A stretch of DNA of 64,000 nucleotides from Trachythela sp. YZ-2020 (lineage: Eukaryota > Cnidaria > Anthozoa > Malacalcyonacea > Clavulariidae): contig JADLSH010000256.1 of NCBI GenBank assembly GCA_016169945.1, positions 248,001 through 312,000 on the forward strand, read 5' to 3'. The translations under genes and the position numbers were made by a program. The notes beneath the pieces are model-generated. The model was given only the letters and a program-made list of their open reading frames with translations. It made no database searches and was not told the origin of the DNA. Each line of letters starts with the position of its first letter. Positions within the stretch are counted from its first letter, which is position 1. Positions 22,740 to 34,800 of this stretch are shown one piece after another.

Positions 22740-24830
22740 TTATATTTGTACTTGTGAAATTAGCAAAGATTGACTATACGTTTTTTTAAATAAAGAAATT
22801 GAATTTGATTGCTTGATTTCATTATCAATAGTCTCCCATATTTTAGATGAAGTAAATAAAAATGTTTGAGTTCCAAAATTAGTTCGTGCACTTGGTCTAG
22901 AAAAGTTAGATTGTGCAGCAAATCTAGTATTGTATGAATGTAGTGATGATGCAAGGGTAATAGTGTCAGAAAATATCATAGGTAGTTGACTTTTTTCATT
23001 TATAACTTTATAGGTGAATACTGCTAATTTGAGTTTAAAAACACTGTCTAGCTTAAGAATACCTAATAGGCTGTAATACGGTGTAGCATTCTCTCTTTTG
23101 CCAGCGAAGAATATGCTTCTAATGCATTTATTTTGACATGATTTCAATTTCTTCAATTTCGAGGCATAAGCGTTTCCCCAACTCATCAACCCGTAGTTAA
23201 TGTACGGATAGATGAGAGTAAAGTACAGTTGCTTCAGCATCTTTAAATCAACATAATATCTAAGTTTAGTAATAATTCCAGTGTTTTTGGCAAGTTTATT
23301 ATTCACATGGCTTATCTGTTGGTCCCAGCTTATATTGGTATCAATGTATATACCTAAATATTTAATGTGGTTTTTCTGTTCAATGTTTCTTATAAGTTTA
23401 ATTTTACGAACTCGTTTCTTACTAGAGGTAATTACCATAAACTTAGTTTTATTTATATTAATTGACAATTTATTGGCATCGCAATATCGAAATATGTGGT
23501 TTAATTCTTCATTCATCACTTTTCAACATCATCAATACTTGTGCTTGAGTAAAATACATTGGAATCGTCAGCAAAAATTCGAAATGAAACTTTGTTTGAA
23601 CAATTTGGCATATCATTGATGTATAATATAAAAAGAAGTGGCCCAAGTGTTGATCCTTGAGGAACTCCACAAGACATCGTTAAATATTCGGATTCAGTGT
23701 TTCCTATTTTAACATATTGTTGTCTATTGGTTAAATAATTACTGAACCATGTCAAAGGTGTTCCACGTATGCCATATTTATATAGTTTCGCTAACAAAAT
23801 TTCATGATCGACCGTATCAAATGCTTTAGAAAAGTCTAAAAACAAACCACAGGTTATTTTTTTATTATCAATTGCCGACTTTAGATTATCTGTGATTTCC
23901 AGAATAGCTTGCTCTGTTGAATATCCTTTTCTAAACCCAAATTGGTAGTCAAAGATTAGTTTGTTTTTAGCAAGAAATTGTTCAAGCTGGTTATATACTA
24001 ATCGTTCTAGTACTTTTGCAAATGGTGATAGTATCGATATTGGACGATAATTGTTTGGATCAGTTTCTATGCCGTTTTTATAAACAGGTGTAATACGTGA
24101 AATCTTTAATACATTTGGAACTATGCCACTAATAATTGATTCATTATAAATACAAGTGAAAATTGGAACCATTATAGATGATGCTATTTTAATAATGGAA
24201 TTTGGGAGGCAATGAGAGAAATAATTGTTGAACTTGTGATTCAGTCACAGGTAACATTACAAAACTTGATGTAGGTGAATTCGGTATATATGATGTTGGG
24301 ATGAAGCTGGAAGTATTTAATTTGCTTGCCAAATTTGGGCCAACATTAACAAAGTGTTGGTTAAATTGATTAGCTATATCATATTTATCAGTGTATATAT
24401 TTCCATTTCGTATTAATCTAGATGGAGATAACTGTCCTTTCGGTTGACGTTTAATTAGATTGCCTATAAGTTTCCATGTTGCTTTTAAGTTGTTTTTATA
24501 CTTTTCAAACTGGCTATTATAATACCTAGTTTTGTTTATGGCTTTAATTTTATTTAACTTATTAGCATATTGTTTATACTGCTTAACTTTCCTCGCATTA
24601 TTACTGAAAAAATGTGAGCGGTACATTCTCTGTTTAACTTTAATTGATTTTAAAATACCATTAGTAATCCATGGTTTATTAAATTGTTTCAGCTTACTAC
24701 GAGGCACTTCCTTCATAGGTGCATGCTTTTGTGTTACTTCTTCCAACTTATTGATTATATTTTTTGTGGTCTGATGTATATTATTGCCTAAATCTCGAAG
24801 TTTTTCATGCCAGTCAACTTGTGATAGATC
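22740..24830 (-). pseudogene. LINE reverse transcriptase, three frames
   Basis: Frame 24746-24189 holds the linker (KHAPMKEVPRSKLKQFNKPW). Frame 24172-23516 holds the RT palm: NYRPISILSPFAKVLE, CGLFLDFSKAFDTVD, VPQGSTLGPLLFILYIND, and FRIFADDSNVF. Frame 23519-22740 holds the thumb and C-terminus (LSININKTKFMVI, HIKYLGIYIDTNISWD). The frame changes at about 24190 and 23517 are small indels; all catalytic Asp residues are present. Repaired copies elsewhere in the genome may be active, but this one is split. Confidence 0.85.
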
Positions 24831-24839
24831 ACGAATATA

Positions 24840-25139
24840 TATATATGTTATTTACCGGCTGGGAGGTCCGTACTGGAAAAATATTTTCCCGAAGTCTCAG
24901 AAGCGGCCCGAGACCGAAGGTCGAGGGCCGCTTCTGAGACTGAGGGAAAATATTTTTCCAGTACGGACCGACCAGAACGGTAAATAACGTGTTTATTTTT
25001 TCGTGTTTATTTCTTCACTCCTTTGTTTGTTTTGGCGCGAAAAGTTGCGAGAGGTCCGTACTGGTGTGATACGGACCTCGTACTCAGCCAATCAAAAGGC
25101 TCTATTTTAGTTACGGACCTGAGTTACGGACCTCAAAAA
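24840..25139. repeat. Inserted repeat with a long GC-rich hairpin
   Basis: The LINE protein reading is interrupted here (FYRDYKSFNKDD on one side, RDLSQVDWHEKL on the other). The insert holds an imperfect hairpin: GGTCCGTACTGGAAAAATAT (from 24866) pairs with its complement ending near 24969, via GCGGCCC/GGGCCGC arms. GAGGTCCGTA words are repeated at 25052, 25070 and near the right edge. It has no coding capacity. Confidence 0.68.
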
Positions 25140-25199
25140 AAATAATCATCTTTATTAAAAGACTTGTAGTCACGGTAGAACCTTTTTTCATTCAATCTC

Positions 25200-25870
25200 T
25201 CGCAAGGTATATTTATAATGCTAATACAGGTAGATGGTCAGATATATCGAATATAGCAATTCCTGATTGAGCTTGATGTATGGACTTGTTTATGTAAATA
25301 TGGTCAATTAGAGTTTTAGTGTGGTTAGTTATCCTGGTAGGCTTAGTTATAATAGGGATAAAGTTATTCGTATATAACATATCTAAATACCTTTCGGTAG
25401 GGTGGTGAGTAACATAACGAAGAAAATCAATATTTATATCGCCTAATATTATAACCTGATAATTAAGTTGATTAAGATGCTTTAGCAACTCGTCAAGATG
25501 TTCTATGTAAGCCTGAATATTTGATCGAGGATGTCTGTAAATACAGCCTACCATGATATTCTTATTGCTATTACAGGTAAGGTCGGATTCAATCTCTACC
25601 CAACAAGATTCAACATCCTCCAATAATAGTTTGATATCAGGTCTAGCCACAGTTTTTAAATTTTGCTTAACATATATTCCTGCACCACCCGCATTAGTTG
25701 GCGAGTCAACGTGGTAAAAACTATAGCCAGAAATATCAACATTAATTGCAGTATTTTCATTTAATTTTGTCTCAGTGACAGCTAAAATATCCAGTGGAGA
25801 CGAAAATAACTGTATCATATCGTGTACTAAAGTAAGATTTTTTGGGAGACTTCTTACATTGCAGTGGATT
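25200..25870 (-). pseudogene. LINE AP endonuclease
   Basis: The 201-codon frame 25818-25213, extended upstream to about 25865 as CNVRSLPKN, covers nearly the whole domain: DILAVTETKLNENT (Glu), NAGGAGIYVK, GCIYRHPRSN, VIILGDINIDFL (Asp-x-Asn analogue), LIDHIYINK and ISDHLPVLAL (the Asp-His pair). All metal-binding positions are present. It is separated from the RT by the 300-bp insertion. It nicks DNA at the target site. Confidence 0.82.
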
Positions 25871-26383
25871 AGAGTGCGCTATTGTATTCAAAAGGCTCCT
25901 GTTTCTTCATCTTGCAGGATACAAGGACGAAATTCAAAGTAAACATCGAGAATGCTCTCCTGCAAATTTTGGTGTAGTATCTATTTCCTCATTTTTAAAC
26001 AATTCTATCGATACGTTTTTTTTGTAATTCAAAAAAAATCACAAATCAATATTCAAAAATTTTCCTTCGATACAATTAAAAAAAATTGACATTACACCTA
26101 TTAAGCCGATATTATTAAATGTAAAAATTTTAGAAAAATTCACTGAAGGAAACTGGAGAAATTTGAGCTACATTTGGAGGTTTTTTGGAGCTCCGACGTC
26201 ATATCTCGTTTCTCGTGAGGTGTTCCGCATGCATTTCGTGGAGAACAATGAAAACACGCGAGTTTTCAAAGCATGTTTAATTTACTGTTTTTCAAATTAT
26301 AAAGTATTTGATATACTGTGTGTGTTTATGGCCAACTCAGTGTAGATTATTGCATGTAAGATCGAAGAAAAAATTGTAACTTG

Positions 26384-26605
26384 TTATAGCTTTTTTCTAA
26401 CAGCTAAGCCATTCATCATCGGTTCAATCACTTTAGCGACGTCCGACGTTTTCGCAAAGCGGCTTTTTAAATAATTTCTGTCTTTTATGGCAATTTGTTG
26501 TACGAGTTTCGATCCTGAGTTTTCTTCATTATTTGAATTATCTTTATTGTCAGAAGTACTGGTCAATAGAGCTGGAAATACTGCAAATACGTGCAGAAAC
26601 TTCAT
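26384..26605 (-). CDS. Hypothetical small ORF in the TTAA element
   Basis: 73 codons with an ATG start. The first 17 residues (MKFLHVFAVFPALLTST) are hydrophobic like a signal peptide. The rest is polar, with an Asn/Asp-rich stretch and a basic tail. No family is recognised. It may be an exon of the element's own gene or chance; base composition does not decide. Confidence 0.22.
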   Translation of the reverse strand: MKFLHVFAVFPALLTSTSDNKDNSNNEENSGSKLVQQIAIKDRNYLKSRFAKTSDVAKVIEPMMNGLAVRKKL

Positions 26606-26903
26606 ATCCCACTGTTCGCGATACGACGCTCGCGTACGGCGTCAAAAACGGCCAGTAGTGCCACCTGCAAAAGCAAATTTGCACTATTGTTTTCTCCGAT
26701 ATCAGTTCCAGATATCGTTATGGATTTTAGAATTATCCTTATGCTTCTTTTTTATGCATTTGTTTGAAAACGTTTTTCGGAAAAGAAACGCTATATTTAT
26801 TTATATTTTGAAGTCCCGCGAGTTACACGGCGATATCTAAAGTTCCCGCCACATATAGGAAGAACGTAACCCCCGGACATAAAACCCTAGGGAACCACCT
26901 TAA

Positions 26904-27591
26904 ACCGTTTAAGCTTTCACCAACTTGCTACTTTCTGTTTACGTTACAATTAACATACGGCCGTGTCTGACAGGCAATACAGGAAGATTGCATTTATTAT
27001 ATTTGGGATCAATTTAGCAGTATAAAGTAAATTAAACCGCTCAACATCTTTAAAACGTCTTTTAAAGACTTCTTAGTACTTTGTTTCGCGTGAAAACAAC
27101 AGTATTAAGGTTTAAACAAGAAGATTCTAGAATTCCAATTGCGACAATTAAACAATATTTAATAAAATTGCATAATTGTAATATAAACAGAAATGGAAAG
27201 TACGTTGGTAGCTGTAAGCTTAAACTGTTTAAACCAGTACAATTGTGAATAGAAAATTAGTAATAAGTTAAAAATAGTGCATAGAAAGCCATGGCTACTT
27301 TATTTTGAACTGCTATCAGTAAAAGTTTGATATTTGGGTATTTTTACGAAATGAGTTCGTCTATTTCAAGCCCGCTTTATCATTGCATCTCGAATTTAGA
27401 TCTTTCCAATCTTAGTTGCTTAAAGTAATATTTTTCCCGAACCAATGGTTTAATTTTAAAAGTAACCCACGTTGAAAAGTTGAATGGCTAAACTTCCAAA
27501 TGAATGTAAACATATAGGATTTACTGCTCTATTATTTTTAAAATCTGCATTTGAATCGAGGATTGCGGTTTTTTTATACACCCTGTATAAG
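26904..27591. other. No gene seen
   Basis: AT-rich sequence between the TTAA element and the first recognisable part of the tandem array. Confidence 0.4.
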
Positions 27592-27985
27592 CGAACTGCA
27601 CTGCAAGGAATTTGAGTGAACGTTATGCAGTTGCTTATAATGAAACCTACACTTGAACGCCTTCTTAAGAGAGAAGGTGCTCAATGACTTTTAATAAAAA
27701 GTTTTGACATTGTTCGACAACACACTTAAACTATACTTAACGAAACATTCAAAAGTTTTTACCGCCTACAGACGAATACAAGTGCGCATTTTTTCCTGAT
27801 TCAAACAACATAAGACATGAGTCCATTTTGGAAAATTCTCTTACTATTGCAATAATACTGAAAAAATATTGAAAAATATCGATTTTACACACGAGGAGAT
27901 AAAAATATAATTCTCCGAAAAATTTCACCTGTCACAAATTTCTCCATGATATTGACATATATGTCAAAAATTTTAGGATCGCAAT

Positions 27986-28912
27986 AGACCACTTGCCTTA
28001 TAGCAATGCTCGCTATGCATGACGGTAGGAGTCGTTACCTGATCATTCGAACGTAATGGCGGGCGAGGGGCGAACTATTTTCGTCTGACCAAATATTAAT
28101 ACATATTTAGTGCTTCTTGTTTGACATCGACGAGTTTTTTTAAACGAAGAATAAACATAGTGGTCTAAGCAAAGTGTGGTGAAAATTTGAGCGAAATCTG
28201 TGGATCATTTCCTAAAGAAAACCTCTCGCGAGTGAGATGACAAAGTGACATGCTTCGCAAATTCATACATTGAAATTTCCATTTACCCGAAGAAAAACAG
28301 GTGAGTTCACCATATTACACACGATCAGCCCACCATTTTGACTTACAAATAAACCTTGATAGTTTCTCTTCCTTGATCTTGTATGTTGAGCCACTCTTGA
28401 TATTTTGTGCGCATTTTCTAACTCCGTAAAATGAACATGCTTCGCAATATTTTTGACTCACTTCGCCATTTAAAGCTCAAATTCAGACTACATGTTTTGG
28501 CGGGAAAATTGCATGTTTTTGCCGAGCTTGAAAAAGTACGAAAAAAAAGTATAAACGCTGATTTTACTTGCTGTTGTTTGCCCTTCTTGCTGAAGTTGTC
28601 TTCGGTTTTTATCCTCCAGAAATTAACTTTTAAGTTCTAGATTTATTTTAGGTAATTTATAATAAAATTTTAACATACTTTGGCATATAAATAAAGTATT
28701 TAAAAATACTTTGTAGTTAGGTTTTAATATCTTTAGATAGGTTTAATAAGTAAATATTAATATACTCTTGTGGTGTATTGCAATATACAGTTAAAATAAT
28801 TTTAATAATAAAATAAATAATAGTAGACATTAAACAAATTTAGCTGTAAGCTATTATATTAAAATTATTAAAGAGTATTTAATAATGGAGGATGAACCAA
28901 GCACTTCAAAAG
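27986..28912. repeat. Left long terminal inverted repeat of the ISL2EU-like element
   Basis: 927 bp, matching 31981-32916 in inverse orientation with a few substitutions and small indels. It contains the putative promoter, the 5' UTR and the first nine codons of the SWIM-YqaJ gene; identity stops right after the ninth codon. Confidence 0.9.
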
Positions 28913-30420
28913 TTGACAACACAGCTGAAGTATTATTGAAAAGATGGACAAAGAACTTACAACTTCTTCCAGAGTTTACATTTGAACTTTTAAAAAAACA
29001 TTTGGGAACAGAATTTAGTGCAGGAAATAACCCAGGAGGAGCTCACAAACACAAAAAATTGGGATACCTGCTGTTTAAGGAAAATTATGTGAAAAATGTA
29101 GAAGTTAAAGCTAATGTATACAAGGACAAAGAGTGCTGTTTTCTAATCAAAGAAAGTGTGAATGCTGCTATGAAAAACACTGAATATACAGTATATGTCC
29201 ATCTGAATCAAGAAAATGGGGAAATCTTACACAGCAAATGCACATGTAAAGCAGGCAAAGGGGGTCAGTGTAAACATATTGTTGCACTGCTCTTTCAAGT
29301 AATTGAATACAATCAATTAGATCTTAAGGAAATTCCTAATGATCTCACATGCACACAGACATTGCAGCAGTGGCATGTTCCTCGCAAAGATGAGTGTGAC
29401 GAAGCAGTCCTCTATGAGGATATAACATTTGTTAAAACATTATACGAGAAAGATGCAAGCGACAGAAAATACAAAACTAACAATTCAAGTTCTACCCATA
29501 ATTCTACACCACACTTTGCTAGACAAATTGATTCGGATGACATAAAAAAACTAGCCACTGCACTAAATCAGTCATAACCATGTTATCTCGGCGAATTGTT
29601 GGAATCAAATAATTTCCAGCCACATGCATTTGACGAAATACACAGCAGTCTACCATCCAAAAAACGGTGTGTTGAAATGAAAACAGATGCTTGTGATATT
29701 TATGATAGTGAGGTTCGAAATGAGATGTTAAAACAGTTACCACAAAGCACATTAATAACACATGAGAAAATTTTAGAAATTGAACAAAATACTAGAGATC
29801 AGTCATCTAGTGATCAATGGTTTGAAGAAAGGAAAAATAGATTAACTGCAGCAAACTTTGGGGCTGTAATAAAGAGAAGGAAGTCAATCTATCCCAAATC
29901 CCTGTTAGCTAAAATTCAAAATACATCAAGGCACTCAAATACTCCTGTTCCATGTCAGTGGGGAAAAGACAAAGAAGAGAATGGTATTAGGGCCTATTAT
30001 AAGCTTAAACACAAACAGGGAAAGAAAGTGAATGTTTGTTCAAAATGTGGTTTTCTGGTTAATTCTACTTCCCCTTGGTTGGGTGCAAGTCCAGATTTTC
30101 TCGTGTCTGACACCACTGAGGAAACTCACCTTGGGATTGGCGAGGTAAAATGCCCGTATTCTAAAAGAGACATGACCATTACCGAGGCTTGTCAGGACAA
30201 AACATTCTTTTTGGAAGAAAACAATGGGGAAGTTAGGTTGAAGCATAGCAATAATTATTTTTATCAAATTCAAGGCTGCATGGCAACACTCAATGTAAAG
30301 TGGTGTGATTTTGTTGTGTTCACAACCAAAGACCTTCATATTGAAAGAATTTATTTTGATAGTGATGTTTGGGACAAAGCAATGTTACCAGAATTAAATG
30401 GCTTTTACTCTACATATTGA
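28885..30420 (+). pseudogene. SWIM zinc finger - YqaJ nuclease protein, one in-frame stop
   Basis: One frame runs 28885-30420 (512 codons) with a single TAA at 29575-29577; both halves are in the same frame. The first part has a SWIM motif near residues 116-132 (CTCKAGKGGQCKH, i.e. CxC...CxH), a DNA or protein binding finger. The second part is a YqaJ-like PD-(D/E)xK exonuclease: SSDQWFEERKNRLTAANFG, then SPDFLV and the GEVKCP catalytic E-x-K. In ISL2EU elements this partner is thought to help transposition. The ATG at 28885 lies in the inverted repeat and is shared with the other gene. Without the stop the protein would be about 511 residues. Confidence 0.85.
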
Positions 30421-30549
30421 GCTTCACAACTTTTAAATGAACAATAATTTCTTGTTAATAATATGTTGTTAAACTTTGTTTACTAAATCAAATAATATAT
30501 AAAATGTTACAAAGTTACTCGATGATGAAATCAAACTTTTTCATAACAA

Positions 30550-32008
30550 TCACACCTCAACAATTAAAGGAGGCAAAAACAGTGTTAAATATGTACAAAT
30601 AGTCCAAATGTTATCAAGATCATCAGCCAGGGTGATTGGAATGACCTGGTGTAAAATTCGGTAATTTTTTATCCGAGAAATTGCCCTTTCAACATGCACC
30701 TGCACCGAGGCAATTTTTCTTGTTGCCATTTCTTCTTCAGCAGACAGTTGGGGTTTTCCATCAAGAAATGGGGGGATGTTTAACTTTACACCTGTAGGTA
30801 AATCTGCCTCTATGTCAAAACCCCGATCCGCCATCAGTTCGTCCCCGGGCTCAAGAATGTTTAGGATACCACAATCGTTTGTTATCTTCTTGTCACTTGT
30901 TCTCCCAGCATACAAGCTTGATACAAAACTGGGATATCCGTTGGGGGAAATGCCTAACAAACCCTTTGCCGTGTTGTGGTTTTTGTAGCTAGAAAATGTT
31001 ATGGACTGGCTTCTGCAGGATGACGGTTTCTCTATTAAAAACTCGGTGCAGTGTATGATGACCCTGGTATTTGGAAAGGCTGTTTTAAAACAAGTTGGCA
31101 TATTGTCATTAACAAACTGACGACTTGGCCAAATAGGTAGGGCACGGAGGCGTTGTTGTAAAAATGAAATCCAGGTTTTCCAAATGCGGGAGACATGACT
31201 TTCAGACAAACCAAATCTGTGAGCGAGGTCTCGTAACAATAATCCACATCTCAACCGAGACAATACAAGAAAAAGTTCTTGTTCAGGGGACAAAGATCTT
31301 GGTTTGCCACACTTTGCTTGGCCTTCAGATGTTATAGGTGCAGTGTTTAAACCATGATAGATAAGGTGGTTACAAGCAGGAGAAAGATAATTAAAAAATG
31401 CTTTAAATTTGAGTAGTTGGGAAACCCAGTGTAAAATTTAAAATCAACATCATTGCCAATGAATCTTTCAATCCGGAATAAACACTGTCCCATTTTTTTG
31501 GCATCACCATCAAATTTTGTTTGTAACTCTATGTTATCTGCTTGTAGGGCTTTCACTTGTTTCTGTAACTGCTGCTTAATTTTATCTTCGGCTTCAACAT
31601 GCACGCTACATGCTTCAGGTAACGTCTCTGAAGATTGCTCGACATTAGCGGAATTCGACACATACTTCTCAACAGTGTTTGCTTTTAATTCTCTGTCAGT
31701 AAGAGTTTTTCTCGATTTTGTGGTGGTTTGTGGTCCAAAAATAGTGGGAATGTTGTTAATGTAAGTTTTTTGGCCACTTGGGAAATGAGCTGAGCACACT
31801 CTCTGGTTAGGACGAGGATTGAGCAAGCCTTTTGTTTTCAACAACTTGATCCACTTTTTTTTATTTCTTCATGTTTTGGTATTTTATGAAAGGAAAGCTC
31901 AGGATTCTTTTGACTGTTATTGCTGCATTGTGGCACACAACAGTATGTTTTCCACTGGTGTACTTTCCTATTTTGAAGCCCTTTTGAAGTGCTTGGTTCA
32001 TCCTCCAT
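30550..32008 (-). pseudogene. THAP-DDE (DDE_Tnp_4 type) transposase, two frameshifts and D-to-H
   Basis: Start codon at 32006-32008. The N-terminus is a THAP zinc finger: CCVPQC at residues 23-28, RVCSAHF and the closing PTIF. A coiled coil follows (31500-31620), then a helix-turn-helix (LAHRFGLSESHVSRIWKTW) and the DDE core. The first frame breaks in an 8-T run (31855-31862, plus strand) and again in a 6-A run (31393-31398); each looks like one missing base. In the core the first Asp of the usual D-C-T-E block is His (IIHCTEF, near 31050), while the second Asp (MADRGF) and Glu (VHVERAI) remain. The copy is therefore predicted inactive. It meets the other gene tail to tail, 129 bp apart. Confidence 0.85.
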
Positions 32009-32916
32009 TATTAAATACTCTTTAATAATTTTAATATAATAGCTTATAGCTAAATTTGTTTAATGTCTACTATTATTTATTTTATTATTAATATTATTTT
32101 AACTGTATATTGCAATACACCACAAGAGTATATTAATATTTACTTATTAAACCTATCTAAAGATATTAAAACCTAACTACAAAGTATTTTTAAATACTTT
32201 ATTTATATGCCAAAGTATGTTAAAATTTTATTATAAACTACCTAAAATAATTCTAGAACTTACAAGTTAATTTCTGGAGGATAAAAACCGAAGACAACTT
32301 CAGCAAGAAGGGCAAACAACAGCAAGTAAAATCAGCGTATATACTTTTTTTTCGTACTTTTCAAGCTCGGCAAAAACTTGGCATTTAAAACATGCAATTT
32401 TCCCGCCAAAACATGTAGTCTGAATTTGAGCTTTAAATGGCGAAGTGAGTCAAAAATATTGCGAAGAATGTTCATTTTTACGGAGTTAGAAAATGCGCAC
32501 AAAATGTCAAGAGTGGCTCAACATACAAGATCAAGGAAGATAATCTATCAAGGTTTATTTGTAAGTCAAAATGGTGGGCTGATCGTGTGTAATATGGTGA
32601 ACTCACCTGTTTTTCTTCGGGTAAATGGATATTTCAATGTATGAATTTGCGAAGCATGTCACTTTGTCATCTCACTCGCGAGAGGTTTTCTGTAGGAAAT
32701 GATCCACAGATTTCGCTCAAATTTTCACCACACTTTGCTTAGACCACTATGTTTATTCTTCAAAAAACTCGTCGATGTCAAACAAGAAGCACTAAATATG
32801 TATTAATATTTGGTCAGACGAAAATAGTTCGCCCCTCGCCCGCCATTACGTTCGAATGATCAGGTAACGACTCCTACGGTCATGCATAGCGAGCATTGCT
32901 ATAAGGCAAGTGGTCT
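31981..32916. repeat. Right long terminal inverted repeat of the ISL2EU-like element
   Basis: 936 bp. It carries the start and first nine codons (MEDEPSTSK) of the THAP-transposase gene on minus, identical to the start of the left gene. Confidence 0.9.
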
Positions 32917-34800
32917 ATTTGTGCTCTCTTAAATCTAAAATTAAACGACACATCTTGAAGAAATCCATGCCTCGTTTTCATGTCGAGGGTTATTTTCACT
33001 AAGCCCATTTAAAAGGTGTTTTTACAGAATAAGACGAATGCTCCAACATTTTTGCATATTAAGCACAATAAATGCGGCAGCTGAAACTGTGTACGAAAAA
33101 ACCCCATATACTCAAAGTGCATGATAATATTAGGATACGTTTAAAATTCGATTGCAAGAATACATACTTTCACCAATTGTTCATGATTTTAAGTATATAT
33201 CCATCTAAAAAATATGTCTTAAAATTCATATAGCGTATCTGTGATCGCGTATTCTATATTTTCACTGCAATACCAATGTGCGTTAAAAATGTATTACAGT
33301 TTACATTCAAACATACAATTTATGGACATTTAAACTTACATTTAATTTTGAGCGTCCTTTTTAATGGAAAACAAGTGTTATTGTTTTCGGTAGCACGGCT
33401 AACTTCACACAATTTATCCCAAATTAAACAAGTCTGAATTTTCCCTACCTTAACTTCGCTGTATTGTTTCTTTTAAAGTATAGGCGATATTATTACGCAC
33501 ATATATAGGCCAGCTGCACTGCAGGGAATTCGAGTGAACGTTCTGCAGTTGCTTGTATTCAAATCTATACTTGAACGCGTTCTTAAAAGAGAAAGTGCTG
33601 GATTAATTTTAATAAAATTTAAATAAATATCTAGCATTGTTTGAAAACACACTTAAAATATACTTGACAAAAAATTCAACCGCCAACAGACGAACACAAA
33701 TGCGCAGTTTTCGTGATTCAAACAACATAAGATATGAGTCTGTCATTTTTAAATTATTTTTATATTTTCCCAATAAATACTGAACAACATTGAAAAATGG
33801 CCATTTTACAAACGAGCAGGTAAAAATATAACTCTTCGAAAAATTTCACCTGTCACAATTTTCTCCCTATTGATATATACTAAAAATTTTCGAATCGCAA
33901 TTTATGCTTCCTTAAGTCTAAAATTAAACGACATATCTTGAAGAAACACATGCCTCGTTTTTATGTCGAGGGTTATTTTCACTAAGCCCATTTAAAAGGT
34001 GTTTTCACAGAATAAGACGAATGCTCCAACATTTTTGCATATTAAGCACAATAAATGCGGCAGCTGAAACTGTGTACGAAAAAAGCCCATAAACTCAAAG
34101 TGCATGATCATATTAAGATATTCACCTACGAGATAGTTTAAAATTTGATTGCAAGAATATATACTTTCACCAATTGTTCATGATTTTAAGTATATATCGT
34201 TCTAAAAAATATGTCTTAAAATTCATATAGCGTATCTGTGATCGCGTATTCTATATTTTCACTGCAATACCAATGTGCGTTAAAAATGTATTAAAATTTA
34301 CATTCAAAATACAATTTATGGACATTTAAACTTACATTTAATTTTGAGCGTCCTTTTTAATGGAAACAGTGTTATTGTTTTCGGTAGCACGGCTAACTTC
34401 ACACAATTTATCCCAAATTAAACAAGTCTGAATTTTCCCTACCTTAACTTCGCTGTATTGTTTCTTTTAAAGTATAGGCGATATTATTACACACGTATAT
34501 AGGCCAGCTGCACTGCAGGGAATTCGAGTGAACGTTCTGCAGTTGCTTGCATTCAAATCTATACTTGAACGCCTTCTTAAAAGAGAAAGTGCTGGATTAA
34601 TTTTAATAAAATTTAAATAAATATCTAGCATTGTTTGCAAACACACTTAAAATATACTTGACAAAAAATTCAAAAGTTTTTACCGCCAACAGACGAACAC
34701 AATGCGCAGTTTTCGTGATTCAAGCAACATAAGATATGAGTCTGTCATTTTAAAATTATTTTTATATTTTTCAATGAACAACATTGAAAAATGACCATTT

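Larger units (their letters stand above)
22500..26000 (-). mobile_element. LINE on minus, nested, nearly complete pol
   Basis: On minus: endonuclease (about 25860-25200), a 300-bp foreign insertion (about 24840-25139), linker and RT (24746-22740), then a 3' UTR ending near 22500. It belongs to the same general group as the fragment at 4711-5570. Fewer lesions than the other LINEs suggest it is younger. Limits are approximate because no clear target duplication was found. Confidence 0.82.
22465..26899. mobile_element. TTAA-flanked terminal-inverted-repeat element with nested LINE
   Basis: The left end is GGTGACTCCCTAGGGTTTT (22465 on) and the right end, read on minus, is GGTGGTTCCCTAGGGTTTT (ending at 26899). 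Both are flanked by TTAA (22461-22464 and 26900-26903). The 4-bp TTAA duplication is used by piggyBac and some Kolobok-type elements; no transposase was found to decide. Without the nested LINE the element would be about 1 kb. The right part holds a 73-codon ORF (26384-26605, -). Confidence 0.72.
27986..32916. mobile_element. ISL2EU-like DNA transposon, 4931 bp
   Basis: Two long inverted repeats enclose two convergent genes: SWIM-YqaJ on plus and THAP-DDE transposase on minus. Combining a YqaJ-type nuclease with a THAP/DDE transposase is the known signature of ISL2EU (IS4EU) elements. The ends are AGACCACTTGCC... with AT on both sides (27984-27985 and 32917-32918). Flanking satellite copies give an empty site (CGCAATTTATG) that matches removal of the element with one AT, fixing the ends and a 2-bp duplication. 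Lesions in both genes suggest a recently inactivated or slightly mis-sequenced copy. Confidence 0.88.

Noticed and set aside
28431..28640. 69-codon ORF in the ISL2EU-like inverted repeat
   Set aside because: Its counterpart in the other arm is not conserved as an ORF; it lies in the presumed promoter and 5' UTR.
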